Assembly: GCA_025200525.1 (NCBI GenBank)
Contig: CM045767.1
Span: 11,949,273-12,013,272, forward strand
DNA: 64,000 bases
Origin: Camellia lanceoleosa
Lineage: Eukaryota > Streptophyta > Magnoliopsida > Ericales > Theaceae
Direction of reading: 5' to 3'
How positions within the stretch are numbered: position 1 is the stretch's first letter; each line of letters opens with the position of its first letter. A program made the position numbers and the translations under genes. The notes under the pieces are model-generated. The model had not been told where the DNA came from, ran no database searches, and saw only the letters and a program-made list of their open reading frames with translations. Shown in pieces: positions 22,148 through 34,551 of this stretch.

Positions 22148-24151
22148 TGTCACGACCCGAACCCGCCCCGAGAAGGTTGGCATCGTAACCGGCCAGTAAT
22201 CTTAGATTACCACAGGCCTTCCCATACAAAACATAAATAAACAGGGCTCGCGGAAGCGAAAACACATAACTATAGTCCAAAGAGCTGTGCATAAATATGA
22301 ACATATATTCCATGCCAAAATGAGTTAATTTACCCACACTCATTACATATATGATCTAGTACAACACGTATCACTCAGTCACAAATGTACAACAAAAACA
22401 AAACAAGGGCTCACAAAACGGCCTTCTAGGCCTGGCCCCAGCTCGGAGGCACTCGACTCCGGGTTAGGCTTCAAAACGGCGGCTCGAGACTCCGCCTAGG
22501 CTTAGCTCCCTGAAGGCTCACCTATAAATACATAAATACAAACAATGAGCTAAAGCTCAGCAAGTAACATTAACGTAAAGGGGTTAGTGAACGAACTCCA
22601 ACATTTCATAAATCTGTAAAACGTAACATTCATAAACATAATCATAATCATCTCATAAGAACATACATAATGGCATACTCCATAGAATATAACATGTGTC
22701 GACTAACGACTAGAGTAACCGGTCCCGGACACCGATTAAACACATACCGAGATCTCGTAAACGGGTCATGGGTTTGTCCTTCCATGCCGTCCCCCATGAC
22801 TAAGCGCATGGGCCTGCATGTTCTCGCCCCCACGACTGAACTAACTATGGATGCCATACTAGATTCGCAATTAGGACATTCGTTCACAGAAAACATTATC
22901 ATTTCATAATCATTTCATAACGTATCACTTTGAACATACTTTCATAAGAACATATCATTTACAGAAATGTTACTTACAGTGGGTTTCCAAAACCGAGGGC
23001 ACGGTCTTCACGTCTTATCCTGCAATTGTCAACATTATAACACAGTTCTCAATACACATTCTCATTAAATCACATAAGTCATGCACTTCATCCTTCCTTT
23101 ATTTCACTTCATGTTCATTTTCTCCCTTCATACATTTTTTCATGTTCATAAGATGTTAAAGATGCAATTAACATGTTAAAAATCAAATAGAACAACTTTT
23201 CCACATTTTCTGAAAATAAGCCCTTCCGCTCGAGCTCCCAATTGTCTGCTCGAGCGGACTGCACATTTTCCCCAAAACTGCTGAGAGGCCGATTTTACCG
23301 CTCGAGCGGCTTCTCTCCGCTCGAGCGGACCCTGCGAAATTTTGAAATTCTGGTTCTTCTTCTACACTTCATCCTTTTCTTTGAAACATTAACTTCCCCT
23401 CTTATGAAATCAAAACCCAAAACATTTAAACCACATAATTTCAACATCAAGGCTTCAAATATCAAAACCCACATGAACTATAAACAAGATCAAACCCATA
23501 AATCAAGGCGAAAATCCATAAACATATACATATAAGCTTCATGTCTCTATATTCGTGGAGGTTCTCCCTCACTTTGCCATAAAATCATAAATTCATGTCA
23601 TACATGCTCAAGTTAAACATATGTCCCTTCAATCTTCTTATTTAACATGAAACCATAAAGAAATCAACTTTCTTTTAAGAAATTAGAGAAGAAATCCTTA
23701 CCTTGATCTCTTAATTGGAAGGTTTAACCTCAATCCCCATTTTCTTTCCCTTCTTCCTCCCTTGCTTTCCCTTTCTCACGATTCTCTCCTCTCTTTCTTT
23801 CCTAGGTTTTTCTTTTCCCCTTTTGTTGAGTCAAATGAGGTCAAAGCCTCATCTTTATCCATATATATATATCATATAAACCCAATTAAGCCAAAACATA
23901 AACCAAACGGGACTTAACGATTCAGACGAAATTCAGTCTTCAATTTAATGTCCCAAATAACTCTAAAAATTCCCGGTATCACATAGACATGGTCAATTTC
24001 GTTTTCTGAAGCCATTACAGTTGTCAATTTCAGTTCCGAAGTCGTAAGTCCAACAGATATTTTTCTAATTCAAACAGATAATCTTCAATTAGATCATAGA
24101 AATACATGAGTAATTACTAATAATTGTGACACACGGTTCCGGGTCGTTACA
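22148..24151 (-). mobile_element. solo LTR of a gypsy (probably Tekay/Del chromovirus) element, 2.0 kb
   Basis: It begins TGTCACGACCCGAACC and ends GGGTCGTTACA, and is flanked by perfect 5-bp duplications GCTGT (22143-22147 and 24152-24156). TG...CA ends with a 5-bp TSD and no coding region are the mark of a solo LTR left by unequal recombination. The same family occurs at 46645, 49623 and 59201. Orientation is inferred from the copy beside the minus-strand gypsy pol at the right edge. It contains CTCGAGCG motifs at 23249, 23301 and 23320, with a variant at 23229. Confidence 0.85.
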
Positions 24152-24516
24152 GCTGTTGTGTGAGAGACATAGCAGCTATTATTGTGCGACCATTTTGGCC
24201 AATTTTGGTATCTATTTCTATGATTTGAACAGTTAAATTTTTAGAATATATCAAATAGAATATACTTGCAAAAAATCAAGTTAATTGGACATCATTGAAT
24301 CATATTTGTACTTAGTTTTATATTTCAAATCAATATAATTCAATGAAATGATTAACAATATCTGATTAATTTAATTTTTTAGAAATATATTCTACTCAAT
24401 ATATTTTAAAATTTGAATAATCTAAATGATCGAACAAGTCTTGAAATGGGACCAGATGACTGTATAGCAGTCACACGATCTCCGTTTTATGACATGGGAC
24501 ATTAGTATTAAAGATA

Positions 24517-24934
24517 CTAGCCTATCACCCGTGCTATGCACGGAATAATTATAGATATTTATATTTGTTTTAGATTTTTTTTAATATATAAATTATGTTT
24601 TTTAAGATTTTTTTCTTATCACTAACCATAGTGTATGGGGAAAGTTGAAAAGAGTACTGTAGTAACTATACACAAATTGTATATATAATTATTTGTATAA
24701 GGGGATTTTAAATGCTGATCAAGAAATTTTGACCAAATCAATAATTGCAGGCATGTGGAAAGATATATGGATTGGAAAAAGTTAATAAATGCTAATCAGG
24801 GAATTTTGACCAAATCAAAAAATGCTGAGTTTTTTTTTTTTTAATAAAAAATTTAAAAAATTCAGATTGGGATATTGAAACTTGCATAGGCCTTGGGGGT
24901 TAAAAATCTCATTTTGCTTAATATATAGTATAGA
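24517..24934 (-). mobile_element. non-autonomous Helitron, 418 bp
   Basis: Read on the minus strand it starts TCTATACTATATATTAAG just after an A and ends in a hairpin (CCGTGC ATA GCACGG), then GTGATAGG and CTAG followed by T. This is the 5'-TC, 3' hairpin plus CTRR, A|T insertion pattern of Helitrons. There is no coding capacity. A very similar 5' end occurs at about 26355. Confidence 0.6.
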
Positions 24935-25274
24935 TATAGATAGATAGATAGATATATCTTTTTATTTTTATTTTTATTTTTATTTTTATTTTTGTGTGGT
25001 TTCTATTCGGATATTTTTTTTTCAATTTATTTAAGATGGAGTTGTAAGTATCTCTCTTTTTTTTTAATTTAATTTATCTGTGGTTTCCAGTTGTTTTTAA
25101 TTATTATTATTTAGGTAAGTTATGATGTGAGTTAGATATGTGATAGACATGTGAGTTTTATTGATTTAAAGTTTATTTAGATAAACTTTAAAGATTTTTT
25201 TTTAGTTTTTTAGTTTTTTTTGTTATGTTATAATATAATATATAAAATATAGGTAGATATCTACAACTTTAATA
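24935..25274. other. AT-rich DNA with GATA and TTTTA simple repeats
   Basis: Short GATA repeats (24935-24955) and TTTTTA runs (24958-24992). No gene or clear element ends. Confidence 0.6.
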
Positions 25275-26322
25275 GAAAATATTATCTGATTTTTTGGAGA
25301 AGAGAAAATGAATGCAAGTTTTAATATTTTTTTTTGAAAATTTGTGAGAAAGGTTAGGAGGGAGAGATTATAAAATATTTTTGTTATTAAATAAATAAAT
25401 CACCAATAGTTTTTTTAATCTATTTTGTAAATTAAAATCAATAATTTTGAAAATTTGATTAATTTGTCCCATTAAGTAATTTAAAATTTTGATAGATATA
25501 CATAAAAAAAAATACATAATTATATTATTAAATCACAATTCAAATTTAGATGTTATATCTTTTTGAGATTTATAGCTAAATTCTTATCTTTTTTTTTTTT
25601 TAATTTTTGTGTGTAACCATAGTGTATGGGAGAAATTGAAAAGGGTGTTGCAATAATTATGAGAGAAGTCAAAAGGGATTGTAGGTTGGGAAAAGTCAAT
25701 AAATGCTGAGGTTGGGTTGGGAGAAGTCAATAAATGCTGAGGTTTTTTTTTTTTTAAATCAAAAAATTAGAAAATTAAGATTAGGAGATTTGAGCTCCTA
25801 TCTAATTTTTTGGGGGAGAGAAAATGAATGCAAGTTTTAATATTTTTTTTTTGAAAATTTGTGAGAGAGATTAGGAGAGAGAGATTATGAAATATTTTTG
25901 TTATTAAATAAATAAATCAGTCAATAGTTTTTTTAATCTATTTTGTAAGTTAAAAATCAATAATTTTGAAAAATTGATTAATTTATCTGATTAAGTGATT
26001 TAAAATTTTGATAGATATACATAAAAAAAAACGTAATTATATTATTAAATCAGAATTCAAATTTAGATGTTATATTTTTTTGAGATCTATAGCTAAATTC
26101 TTATCTTTTTTATTGTTTATTTTTGTGTGTAACCACAGTTTATGGGAGAAATTGAAAAGGATATTGCAATAATTATGAGAGAAGTCAAAAGGGATTGTGG
26201 GTTAAGAAAAGTCAATAAATGCTGAGGTTGGGTTGGGAGAAGTCAATAAATGCTGAGTTTTTTTTTTTTTAAATTAAAAAATTAAAAAATTAGGATTAAA
26301 AAATTAAAATTCCCACAAACGT
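25275..26322. repeat. two-copy tandem duplication, unit about 524 bp
   Basis: 25275-25798 and 25799-26322 are near-identical along their length. Shared blocks include TGAATGCAAGTTTTAATA, GATTATRAAATATTTTTGTT and GTCAATAAATGCTGAGGTTG. Parts of the unit also resemble the Helitron body at 24617-24934, and the end near 26355 resembles the Helitron 5' terminus. The array therefore probably grew from Helitron sequence. Confidence 0.75.
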
Positions 26323-26378
26323 TGAGATTAAAAACTCATTTTTACTTAATATATAGTATAAATTTCTTCAAAATCTAA

Positions 26379-26506
26379 AGCGCCTCCAATAGCTCTTTAA
26401 ATGTAGAAAGCAAAAAACGAGGAAGCTAAATTAGTTTAGCATTTGAAGAGCCCGTTGAAACTATTTTACTTGATAAATTTTATTTGACGAGCTCATTGGA
26501 GTTGCT
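26379..26506. mobile_element. MITE-like inverted repeat element, 128 bp
   Basis: AGCGCCTCCAATAGCTC at the left and GAGCTCATTGGAGTTGCT at the right are imperfect inverted repeats. No clear TSD, so the superfamily is not assigned. Confidence 0.4.
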
Positions 26507-26633
26507 GTTATTATTTAGATAAATAACTATCAAATTAGAGCATTATATGGACTAACTCCATAATAATGAATAATGATTTTATTAACAAATAGCCTTAGGC
26601 ACACGAAAATTATAAATAAACAAAAGGAACACG

Positions 26634-27260
26634 CACTACAACAAAAACATACTTTAGTGGCACTACACTAGTGGCATATTTTTAGAAAATGCCACAAAAA
26701 ATGATATTTAGTGGCACGTTTTTGAAAAATGCCACAAAACGACAAACATAAAAGGCTCTAGTGACATTTCAATGAACAAGTGTCACAAAACTACAACAAA
26801 AACATACTTTAGTGGCACTACACTAGTGGCATATTTTTAGAAAATGCCACAAAAAATGATATTTAGTGGCACGTTTTTGAAAAATGCCACAAAACGACAA
26901 ACATAAAAGGCTCTAGTGACATTTCAATGAATAAGTGTCACAAAACTACAACAAAAACATACTTTAGTGGCACTACACTAGTGGCATATTTTTAGAAAAT
27001 GCCACAAAAAATGATATTTAGTGGCACGTTTTTGAAAAATACCACAAAACGACAAACATAAAAGGCTCTAGTGACATTTCAATGAACAAGTGTCACAAAA
27101 CTACAACAAAAACATACTTTAGTGGCACTACACTAGTGGCATATTTTTAGAAAATGCCACAAAAAAAAATATTTGGTGACACATTTAGATAAATGCCACA
27201 AAATCACAAACATATAAGGCTCTAGTGGCATTTCAATAAAGAAATGTCATTAATTTTATG
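26634..27260 (+). repeat. CACTA 5' subterminal array, 155-bp tandem units
   Basis: CTACAACAAAAACATAC recurs at 26636, 26791, 26946 and 27101, exactly 155 bp apart. Each unit holds several AGTGGCA / TGCCAC pairs. The first three units are almost identical; the fourth diverges. The terminal motif itself is repeated inside the array, so three internal pseudo-ends face the same way as the true end. Subterminal repeats in CACTA elements bind the TNPA-type protein. Confidence 0.9.
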
Positions 27261-27370
27261 GCATTTTATAAAATAATGACATAAGAAATTTCTTCTTGAC
27301 ATTTGTGGCCAGATGCCACTAAAGTTTAGTAGCAATGACATTTTATTATTTTCCACAAAATTTTATTATT

Positions 27371-28600
27371 TTCTACAAAAAAAGACACTAGGCCTCGGTG
27401 CGGGCCGTGCCTCGGACCGAGCCTTGAATGGGCCTTAACCGGGTCGATGGTAGGCGGGCAGATGGCTTCAAAGTGATGGCCCAGCCGTAGTCTGATCTCG
27501 GACTAGGCTCGAGCCTGGGCCCAAACAAGCCTTTCTCGGGCCGAGTCGGGCCGGCCCACGGGCCAAAAAATTAGACCCAGGCTCTAGCCCTGGCACAAGG
27601 GTATTCGGGCTTTGGACGGGCCGATGGATCGAGCCTCAGGTCGGGCCGGTAGGCCTGGGCCTAGCCTTGAGCCTAGGTCAAGCTTGGGCGGGCCTGGCCA
27701 TTTTTTTAAAATTCTTTTTAATTTTTTCTACCAAAAATTTATTATTTTCCACAAAAAAACGCATTGCACCTCGGCGCGGGCTGGGCCTCAGACCGAGCCT
27801 TGAATGGGCCTTCAGCGGGCCGATGGGCCGAGCCGGGCTTCAAAGTGATGACCTAGGCCCTTACCTAGGGTCTCGGACATGCTCGGGCCCGGACCCAAAC
27901 GAGTTTGCCCCGGGCCATGGGCAGGCTTCGGGCAATCCACGGGCCAATTCTACATTCCTATCAATGTGCATTTTAACATGTCAATGTGAATATTCACATT
28001 GTCAACGGGGCGGGCAGAGCCTACCCCGGGCCGCGGGCAAGCTTCGGGCAGCGGGCAAATTTTACACTCCTATCAATGTTAATGTTAACATGTCAATGTG
28101 AATATTCACATTGTCACGGGTCGAGCCAAGCTCGCCTCGGGCTGCGGTCGGGCTTCGGGCCGCCCACGGGCTGCGGGCTAATTTTACACTCCTATCAATG
28201 TGAATGTTAATATATCAATATGAATATTCACATTGTCAACGGGTCGGGCACGCCCCGAGCCGCGGGCGGGCTTTTCGCCGCCCATGGGTCGTGGGCCAAT
28301 TTTATACTCTTATCAATGTGAATGTTAATATGTCAATGTGAATATTCACATTGTCAACGGGCTAGACCGGGCCTGCCCTGGGCCACCCATAGGCTGCGGG
28401 CGGGTTTCGCGCCGCCACGGAACGCGGACCAATTTTACACTCCTATTAATGTGAATGTTAACATGTCAATGTGAATATTCACATTGTCAACGAGTCGGGC
28501 CCACCCCGGCTCGCGGGCGGGTTTCGGGCCGCCCACGGGCCAATTTTACATTCCTACCAATGTGAATTTTAAAATATGAATGTTCACATCATAAAATTGC
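27371..28600. repeat. GC-rich hAT-like block expanding into a six-unit satellite with a 20-bp palindrome
   Basis: 27371-27960 holds two diverged copies of the GGGCC-rich hAT-like sequence also seen at 21705-22083. From about 27942 a unit recurs at 27942, 28056, 28179, 28296, 28430 and 28541 (spacing 111-134 bp). It is made of a GC-rich GGGCGGGCTTCGGGCCGCCC-like part, then CCAATTTTACACTCCTAT, then an AT-rich part. Five of the six units end in the palindrome CAATGTGAAT|ATTCACATTG (one with a single change); the last is degenerate. It has no credible coding capacity; open frames here are repeat-driven. Confidence 0.8.
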
Positions 28601-30315
28601 TAACCATTCAAAAAATATTTATAAGGGTATCAAAATTAAATATAAGGGCATAAGTGTCCAATAAAATAGTGTAAATCAAGAAAAAAGACTTTATGAAATA
28701 ATAATTGTATTAAATAGTGTAAATCAAAATTAAATATAAGGGCATAAGTGTCCAATAATGGGATTTATCAATAAAAATCCCAATCATTTTTATCAAAAAT
28801 ATTAATTGTATTATTAATTATACTAAATTGACACAAAATTTAAAATTAATGTTACAATTAATTTAATAAAAATTATAAGGACCAATATTAATATTTACTT
28901 TTATATTTAAAATATCAACAAACTCATTCTCCACTTGTTTTTTTTTTTTTTTTCCTTTTATGTTATACAACAAAGGAAATAACATAGCTGCGAGAAACAA
29001 ATCAAACTTCATCCACAAAATCGGCATACCAGATCGACCTACACCGAGAAGGAAGTCCAAAAATTGAATTTGGTGAAGTAAATTTGATTTTGGCGGGTTC
29101 AAGAGGCGGAGCCAAATCATGAAGCTAGGGTTTATCATTCTATATCTTTCATTCCATCCTTATCTATCATCTACACCACAAATTATTTGTGTTTTCATCT
29201 TCTACGATCAGAGTTCATTAGGTATTCGTTCTCTCTTTCTCACACTCATCAAACACACACAATACCTCTATCTTTCTCACTTATTTATGATCTTCTTGTT
29301 TTAGGCATAAAACTTGATACAATCTGAAAATCTAATTTTGTAACTCATGAATTTATTAATTTTCATCTTTTAATATAAAAGGTTAGTTGTAATTTATTAT
29401 TATTGTATTTATGTTGTGATTGTATATAATGTCTTCCAAGTGTTTGTTTAAATGCTTCAGTGGAATTTTGCATTAGGTTTCTCTATTTTTTAACAAATTA
29501 CTTAGTTAGATGAACATGAATTTTGATATCAAAAGATCCCGCATTATCTAAATAAATGGTTGTGAGGTAATTTGTTGATTTTAATTCAATCCATTACAGG
29601 AAATTGTATTAATTTTGGATTTAGATGTTGGTCAAGACTTGCCTTGACCTTTTCATTGGCCAAACCAATGTTTATATGAGTTGTTTTGGATTTAATTTTC
29701 AAACCCAAGTCGTCCTTTGAAGTCATGTTTTGTGTTTTTGAAAACATGTTATTTTGAAACAGATTTCTCAAATGGGATTTGCTTTGAATTCAATTTTCAA
29801 ACCTAAGTTGTTCTTTGAAGTCTGTTTGTCTTGAAAAAAAATTCATCTTGAAATTGACTTCAATAAAGAATCGAGTAATGAAAATAACTCGTTTATGCAG
29901 ACCAATAGATCAACAGAGTATTAAAGAATTTTCTTTTTGAAAATGGGTTTGATTTGGTCTTATAAAGTAGTGAGAATTTTTCATGAGACCCTTTATGATG
30001 GGTTCAAATAGTTGAGTTCAAGAATAATTTAATTATCTACTTTTTGTATCTTAAATGATGTTGGTTGTTAGATTCTTGTTTGCCTCACTTTAAATGCATA
30101 GATGATTTTGTGCTTACTCTGTTCTAGATAGTTGGAGAGCTATTTTAAAGTTGCACAACCTATTGACCTTTTGCTAAGGAATCTTGAGCAGGTGCAATGC
30201 TTGTTGCCTTATTGATTCCTTGCTCATATGAATTTATCCAAATTGTGTCGTATTTGTTCTATTGCGGTGTTTTGCATCTGGTTTTATGAACTCACTCCTA
30301 CATTATATTATATAA

Positions 30316-30348
<33 letters not shown>
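30316..30348. repeat. (GA)n microsatellite
   Basis: About 16 uninterrupted GA dinucleotides. A matching-type (CT)n run lies at 39130-39170 within an intron of the TNPA-like gene. Confidence 0.9.
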
Positions 30349-30352
<4 letters not shown>

Positions 30353-31136
30353 TATTAGTCTTTTTTTGGAACTCAGCTTTAGTCAGTCTCAAGTAATTTG
30401 AGCCCCTGTATTATAGCCACATGTTTCAACTTAGGGAGATTACTTGTTGACTTCTAATTGTGTTTCTAATTGTGTTATAGTTACCTTTGTATATGTTAGA
30501 TGATTTAAATTATTTATTTTAATTGTGTGTTTTAAACTATCTGTTTTAATTGTGTGTATTATTACAATCAATCTTGATTTAAATCACAAATTACTTAAGT
30601 TTATTAATTTTTTTAAATGTTATTATTGGTTTCTAATTGGTGGTTTCTTATTCGTTCTTTAAGAAAGTTTCAGCTTTGGTTAGTCCCATGTAATCTGAGA
30701 CCTAGAAGAACTATAGCCACAGGTTTCAACCTAGGGAGATTAATTGTTGACTTTTGATCTTCTTGATTGGTGTGGCAAAAAGACATTATTAGGTTAAGTT
30801 TGACATCTATTAAATAATATAAAAAATCAAAAAATTATTATCCTATTTAACTCATATTATTTTATTTAAATCACATTACTTCTCTAATATATCATATCAA
30901 ACCCAACTCAAACTCAACTTATATAAATCAATAAATCAAAAAGTATACATTTTTAAAACATCCCAAACATCCTTAATTGTTCCCACGGGTCCTGGCAATT
31001 TTTTTTGTCACCATCCCTATTGTTTAGAAATGACAGCCATATCGTTCTTTGATTTTAAAATTGTTTTTGTTTAGACCTTTGCTTTGGTGCTTGATGTCAC
31101 CAGTGTTTTAAATTTAGACTTGTAATTTTGAGAGAT

Positions 31137-31386
31137 TCTTTGGGGTCTTTTAAATAAGTGTATTTTTTATTTTTTTAGATTAAAAAATTGAGAAAGAAAA
31201 TATGGATGTTTGGGTTAATTTTTTGACTTTTTATGAAAAAATGTGTAATAAAAAATTGTAAAAATTGATTTGTAGAGAAAAATTAGAATTGGAAGTTGTG
31301 TAGCCGTAATTGTTGACTTTTAGTGAATAGTGTTAACTTTTTAACTTTTTGACTTTTTAACTTTTTTACAATATGCCAAACTTGGT
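31137..31386. mobile_element. decayed copy of the 19047 MITE family
   Basis: Shares long internal blocks with 19047-19313 (ATATGGATGTTTGGGTTAA, AAAATGTGTAATAAAAAATT, AGCCGTAATTGTTGACTTT) and the right end CCAAACTTGG. The left terminus has drifted. Confidence 0.75.
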
Positions 31387-34300
31387 CTAAAAACTGATTC
31401 TGGAATCATGATTTAGGGGTTGTTTGGTTTTTGTGTGAGGTAAAAAAATTACAAAATGATAAAAACAAAAAAGTTAAAAAAACTCATACTAAAATTGCTA
31501 CTTTTTTTTCTTTTTCTTTCTTTCTTTCTTTCTTTCTTCTGGGAATTAGTTATTTTTTAGATATTAAATAGGTGTTTGAAAGAGAATTAAATTTGGTATA
31601 CTCTTGGATATAAAGTGCTTTGTCTCATCATGACATTATGATCTTCTTGTTTTAGGCATAAAACTTGATACAATCTGAAAATCTAATTTTGTAACTCATG
31701 AATTTATTAATTTTCATCTTTTAATATAAAAGGTTGGTTGTAATTTACTATTATTGTATTTATGTTGTGATTGTATATAATGTCTTGCAAGTGTTTGTTT
31801 AAATGCTTCAGTGGGATTTTGCATTAGGTTGCTCTGTTTTTTTTTTTTTTACAAATTACTCAGTTAGATCACATAAACAAGCATCAGTATACCAGACTAT
31901 GTGGTCAAGTTTCTTAGTGTAACCCTCAAGGTATACTTATAAAGTAGTTTCGTTGATGAACAACGGCTTGTTGCTTTAAAATAGGATTCACTGTTGCAAT
32001 TTATAATAAAACATGTAGGTGTATCAATTATAGAATATCATAACCTGAATTAGACTGAAAACTATTGTTGTAAAACAAAATAAATTTAGTTCAATCACAC
32101 TGAAATTTTATTCAGGCTCAAAGTAATTGACAAGGAGAATTAAATGTACTTATTAGTAGCACATTGAAATGTCCAAAAAAAAATAGGAACACGGTTCCTC
32201 CAGACGTGAGTAAGCATCTTAGTGTTAGAAATAAAATTTTTATTTTCATCCATAAATAGTTGACCCACCTCTAGGACTCCGAAGTTAGGGGCTAAGTCTT
32301 GTTAAGAAATCGATAACTATTCAATTGATCCCAAAAGTAAAGAACTGCTCGACAAGAACAGTTTCAATAAGGAGAGAAGAAGTAAAAAGAAGAACAAAAG
32401 TCAGACAAAGCCTTAAACACAACATTGTTATTACAAAGCTAAATAAACATATTACAAAATGACCTATTTATAGGCATCCAAAACCTCTAATTAAAAAGTT
32501 AATAAAATCATAATCAATTATTATAACCTTTTTTCATCAACCAATGCCTTCCATTTCCCATCAAAAGGTTTTTAAGTATTATATGAAATTTGAAGACTGA
32601 AAAAATTTCGAGAGGAAAGATGGAATGAAGGTAAAAGTTGCACGGAAGAGCATGTTTATGGGGGCATTAACCTAATAGTTTCCAATGTCTTCCAAAAAAA
32701 CAAAAAAACAAAAAAAAAGTTAAATAAGGTGGTTTGGATCATTGATTGTAAACCAAATATACCAGTGTCCGATATAGATACACTACCACCTTAGGCGAAG
32801 AAGCACCGACACTCCAATCTTTTAAATTATTATTAATTTATAGGACACGTTGGGTGCAGTTTATGAATTCTGTTAGATCATGGAGTCATTATTACCTGTG
32901 GGTGCAAAACATATATTAAGAATTAAAAAGTGGAATAAATTAAAGAAAATCACATAAATAGGATGCTTGACAGACCAACAGGTCAACCAGAGATCAGCCC
33001 AGATAGATAGACAAGCCTATTCAAATAACAGCCACCAAATCAAACAGAACAAAGTAGACTAAATTAGCAGACCAACAGACCACCACCTAAGCAGCCAAGA
33101 AGCAAAAAGGCGTGAATAATTAGCGAGAACCCAAAGACATATAGATAGGAAAACAAAGATCCACCAAAATTAGCAACCCAGGATCGATCAGCCTCAAAGA
33201 ACTGAAGGCCAAGGCCACCAAACCTGAGGCAAAATTTGACCAAAGAGACCGAAGAAAACACCGCAACAACAAAAGCACAACAACATCTACCCACAGCTTA
33301 GCATATCAGACCAGCAAATCAGTTAAGCCACCTATCCTATTTAACAATCACCAAAACTTGCAGCTAGCTGCTTCCATACAGAATCTGGACCAAAAGAAGC
33401 AGCAACACCACAATCAGCAGACTCAAAAGTAGGTAGCTGCTTCCATACCTGATAGCAGAGCAATACCTCCATTTCTGATGCAATATCTCATTTGCTGCAG
33501 CTTAAATACCAAATCATTTATAGATACTCAACTACTTTAAGTAAGGTTAATCACAGCACAAAAATCAACTACTTTATGAGATTTGATTAAATCAGTTCAC
33601 CATACAAGCACAAAACAAAGAGCCTCATGACCATATATCAGTACAGCCCAGTATATCAGTAGTGCACAACATTTCAGCCTAAGATTACTTGACTTGCATT
33701 GGACTGTTGAAGTGTATAATAATCCTCACATTGGTATAATGGATTGATTTGTTGTTGTTGAGCAAGCATGAATGTTTCTGACTCATTAAAATTCCCATTT
33801 CATATGGTTATTCTCTTGAAAAACAGGGCTTTATTATTTTGCTTGTCCATTGACATTATAACTTATCATCTTACCTTGCTGTATGCAAAGATTGATGACT
33901 CTAGTACACCAACCTGACATGCCTTTAATTTTTTGTGCTGTACACAGCTCGATTTATTGACACTTGCTCTGCTAGTTGAAATTTTTTAATTTTCTGGTTT
34001 GAGAAGAAGTCCTTTGTACTGTGTATCTGTCTAACAGACCTTTCAAATTTTTAAATTTGAAGGTATGTTAGATATGATAGTTTAGATATGGGTTTCATAA
34101 CTAACTGCACAAATTGAGAACAATTTGTTTCTTCAATCTTTAGCCACCTTAAACACACTTCCGCATTACTGTCTCTTTTTCTCCATTTGCTGTTGTTTTC
34201 TCTCTTAATTAGTGGGGTTTACTAGGCTAGGGTTTGTTTTTCTTTTGTTAATTAAGAGGGAGAACTTAGATTCTGTTTGGATAGATAGAGACCTTAAATA

Positions 34301-34551
34301 ATGATATTGCATTGACTTTGTAATACTTAAATTCTTTTATATGTTTTCTCTTGACATGAGTTGCCTTATAGTCATGCAGGAATATATTGAATATGTTATG
34401 TTCTACATTGTTGTTAGTATCTTTTAGTTCTTGCAAAATAAAGTTTAGTTGTTTTTGTCAATCATAACTTACAAATACTTGTTATTGATATATACATTTT
34501 TTAATGTTCTAGAAACACTTTGGACACTTGTTTAATCGAGATTGTTTACTT

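Larger units (their letters stand above)
29286..31840. repeat. direct repeat of about 200 bp, 2.35 kb apart
   Basis: 29286-29489 and 31638-31840 are almost identical, both starting GATCTTCTTGTTTTAGGC and running through ATGCTTCAGTGG to GCATTAGGTT. A second, smaller direct repeat lies between them at about 30375-30460 and 30669-30760 (TATAGCCACAKGTTTCAAC, TAGGGAGATTA). The interval shows stepwise internal duplication of the CACTA interior. Confidence 0.8.
28601..34551 (+). other. long CACTA interior without a clear gene
   Basis: AT-rich with several internal repeats and a MITE, listed separately. 29100-29300 has leader-like sequence (GGGTTTATCATTC, CT-rich) that may be the transposon's transcript start, but no TATA can be fixed. 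31850-34500 is unassigned. On the minus strand, 32223-32690 has LTR-like hallmarks (a TATAAATAGG near 32466 and a CTAACA end), but no paired TSD was found. 33064-33294 is open on the minus strand, but its product is unrecognised and hydrophobic, so I do not call it a gene. Confidence 0.5.

Noticed and set aside
22125..22909. Open frames inside the solo LTR
   Set aside because: The region has LTR ends and a TSD; frames are short and unrelated to any family.
26634..27260. Regular 155-bp repeats as a CRISPR array
   Set aside because: Units are contiguous with no unique spacers, in a plant CACTA terminus.
27612..28210. GC-rich open frames in the hAT-like block
   Set aside because: Made by GGGCC repeats; they cross unit boundaries and match nothing.
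33064..33294. 76-codon hydrophobic open frame on the minus strand
   Set aside because: Unrecognised, single exon, no start context, AT-rich transposon interior.
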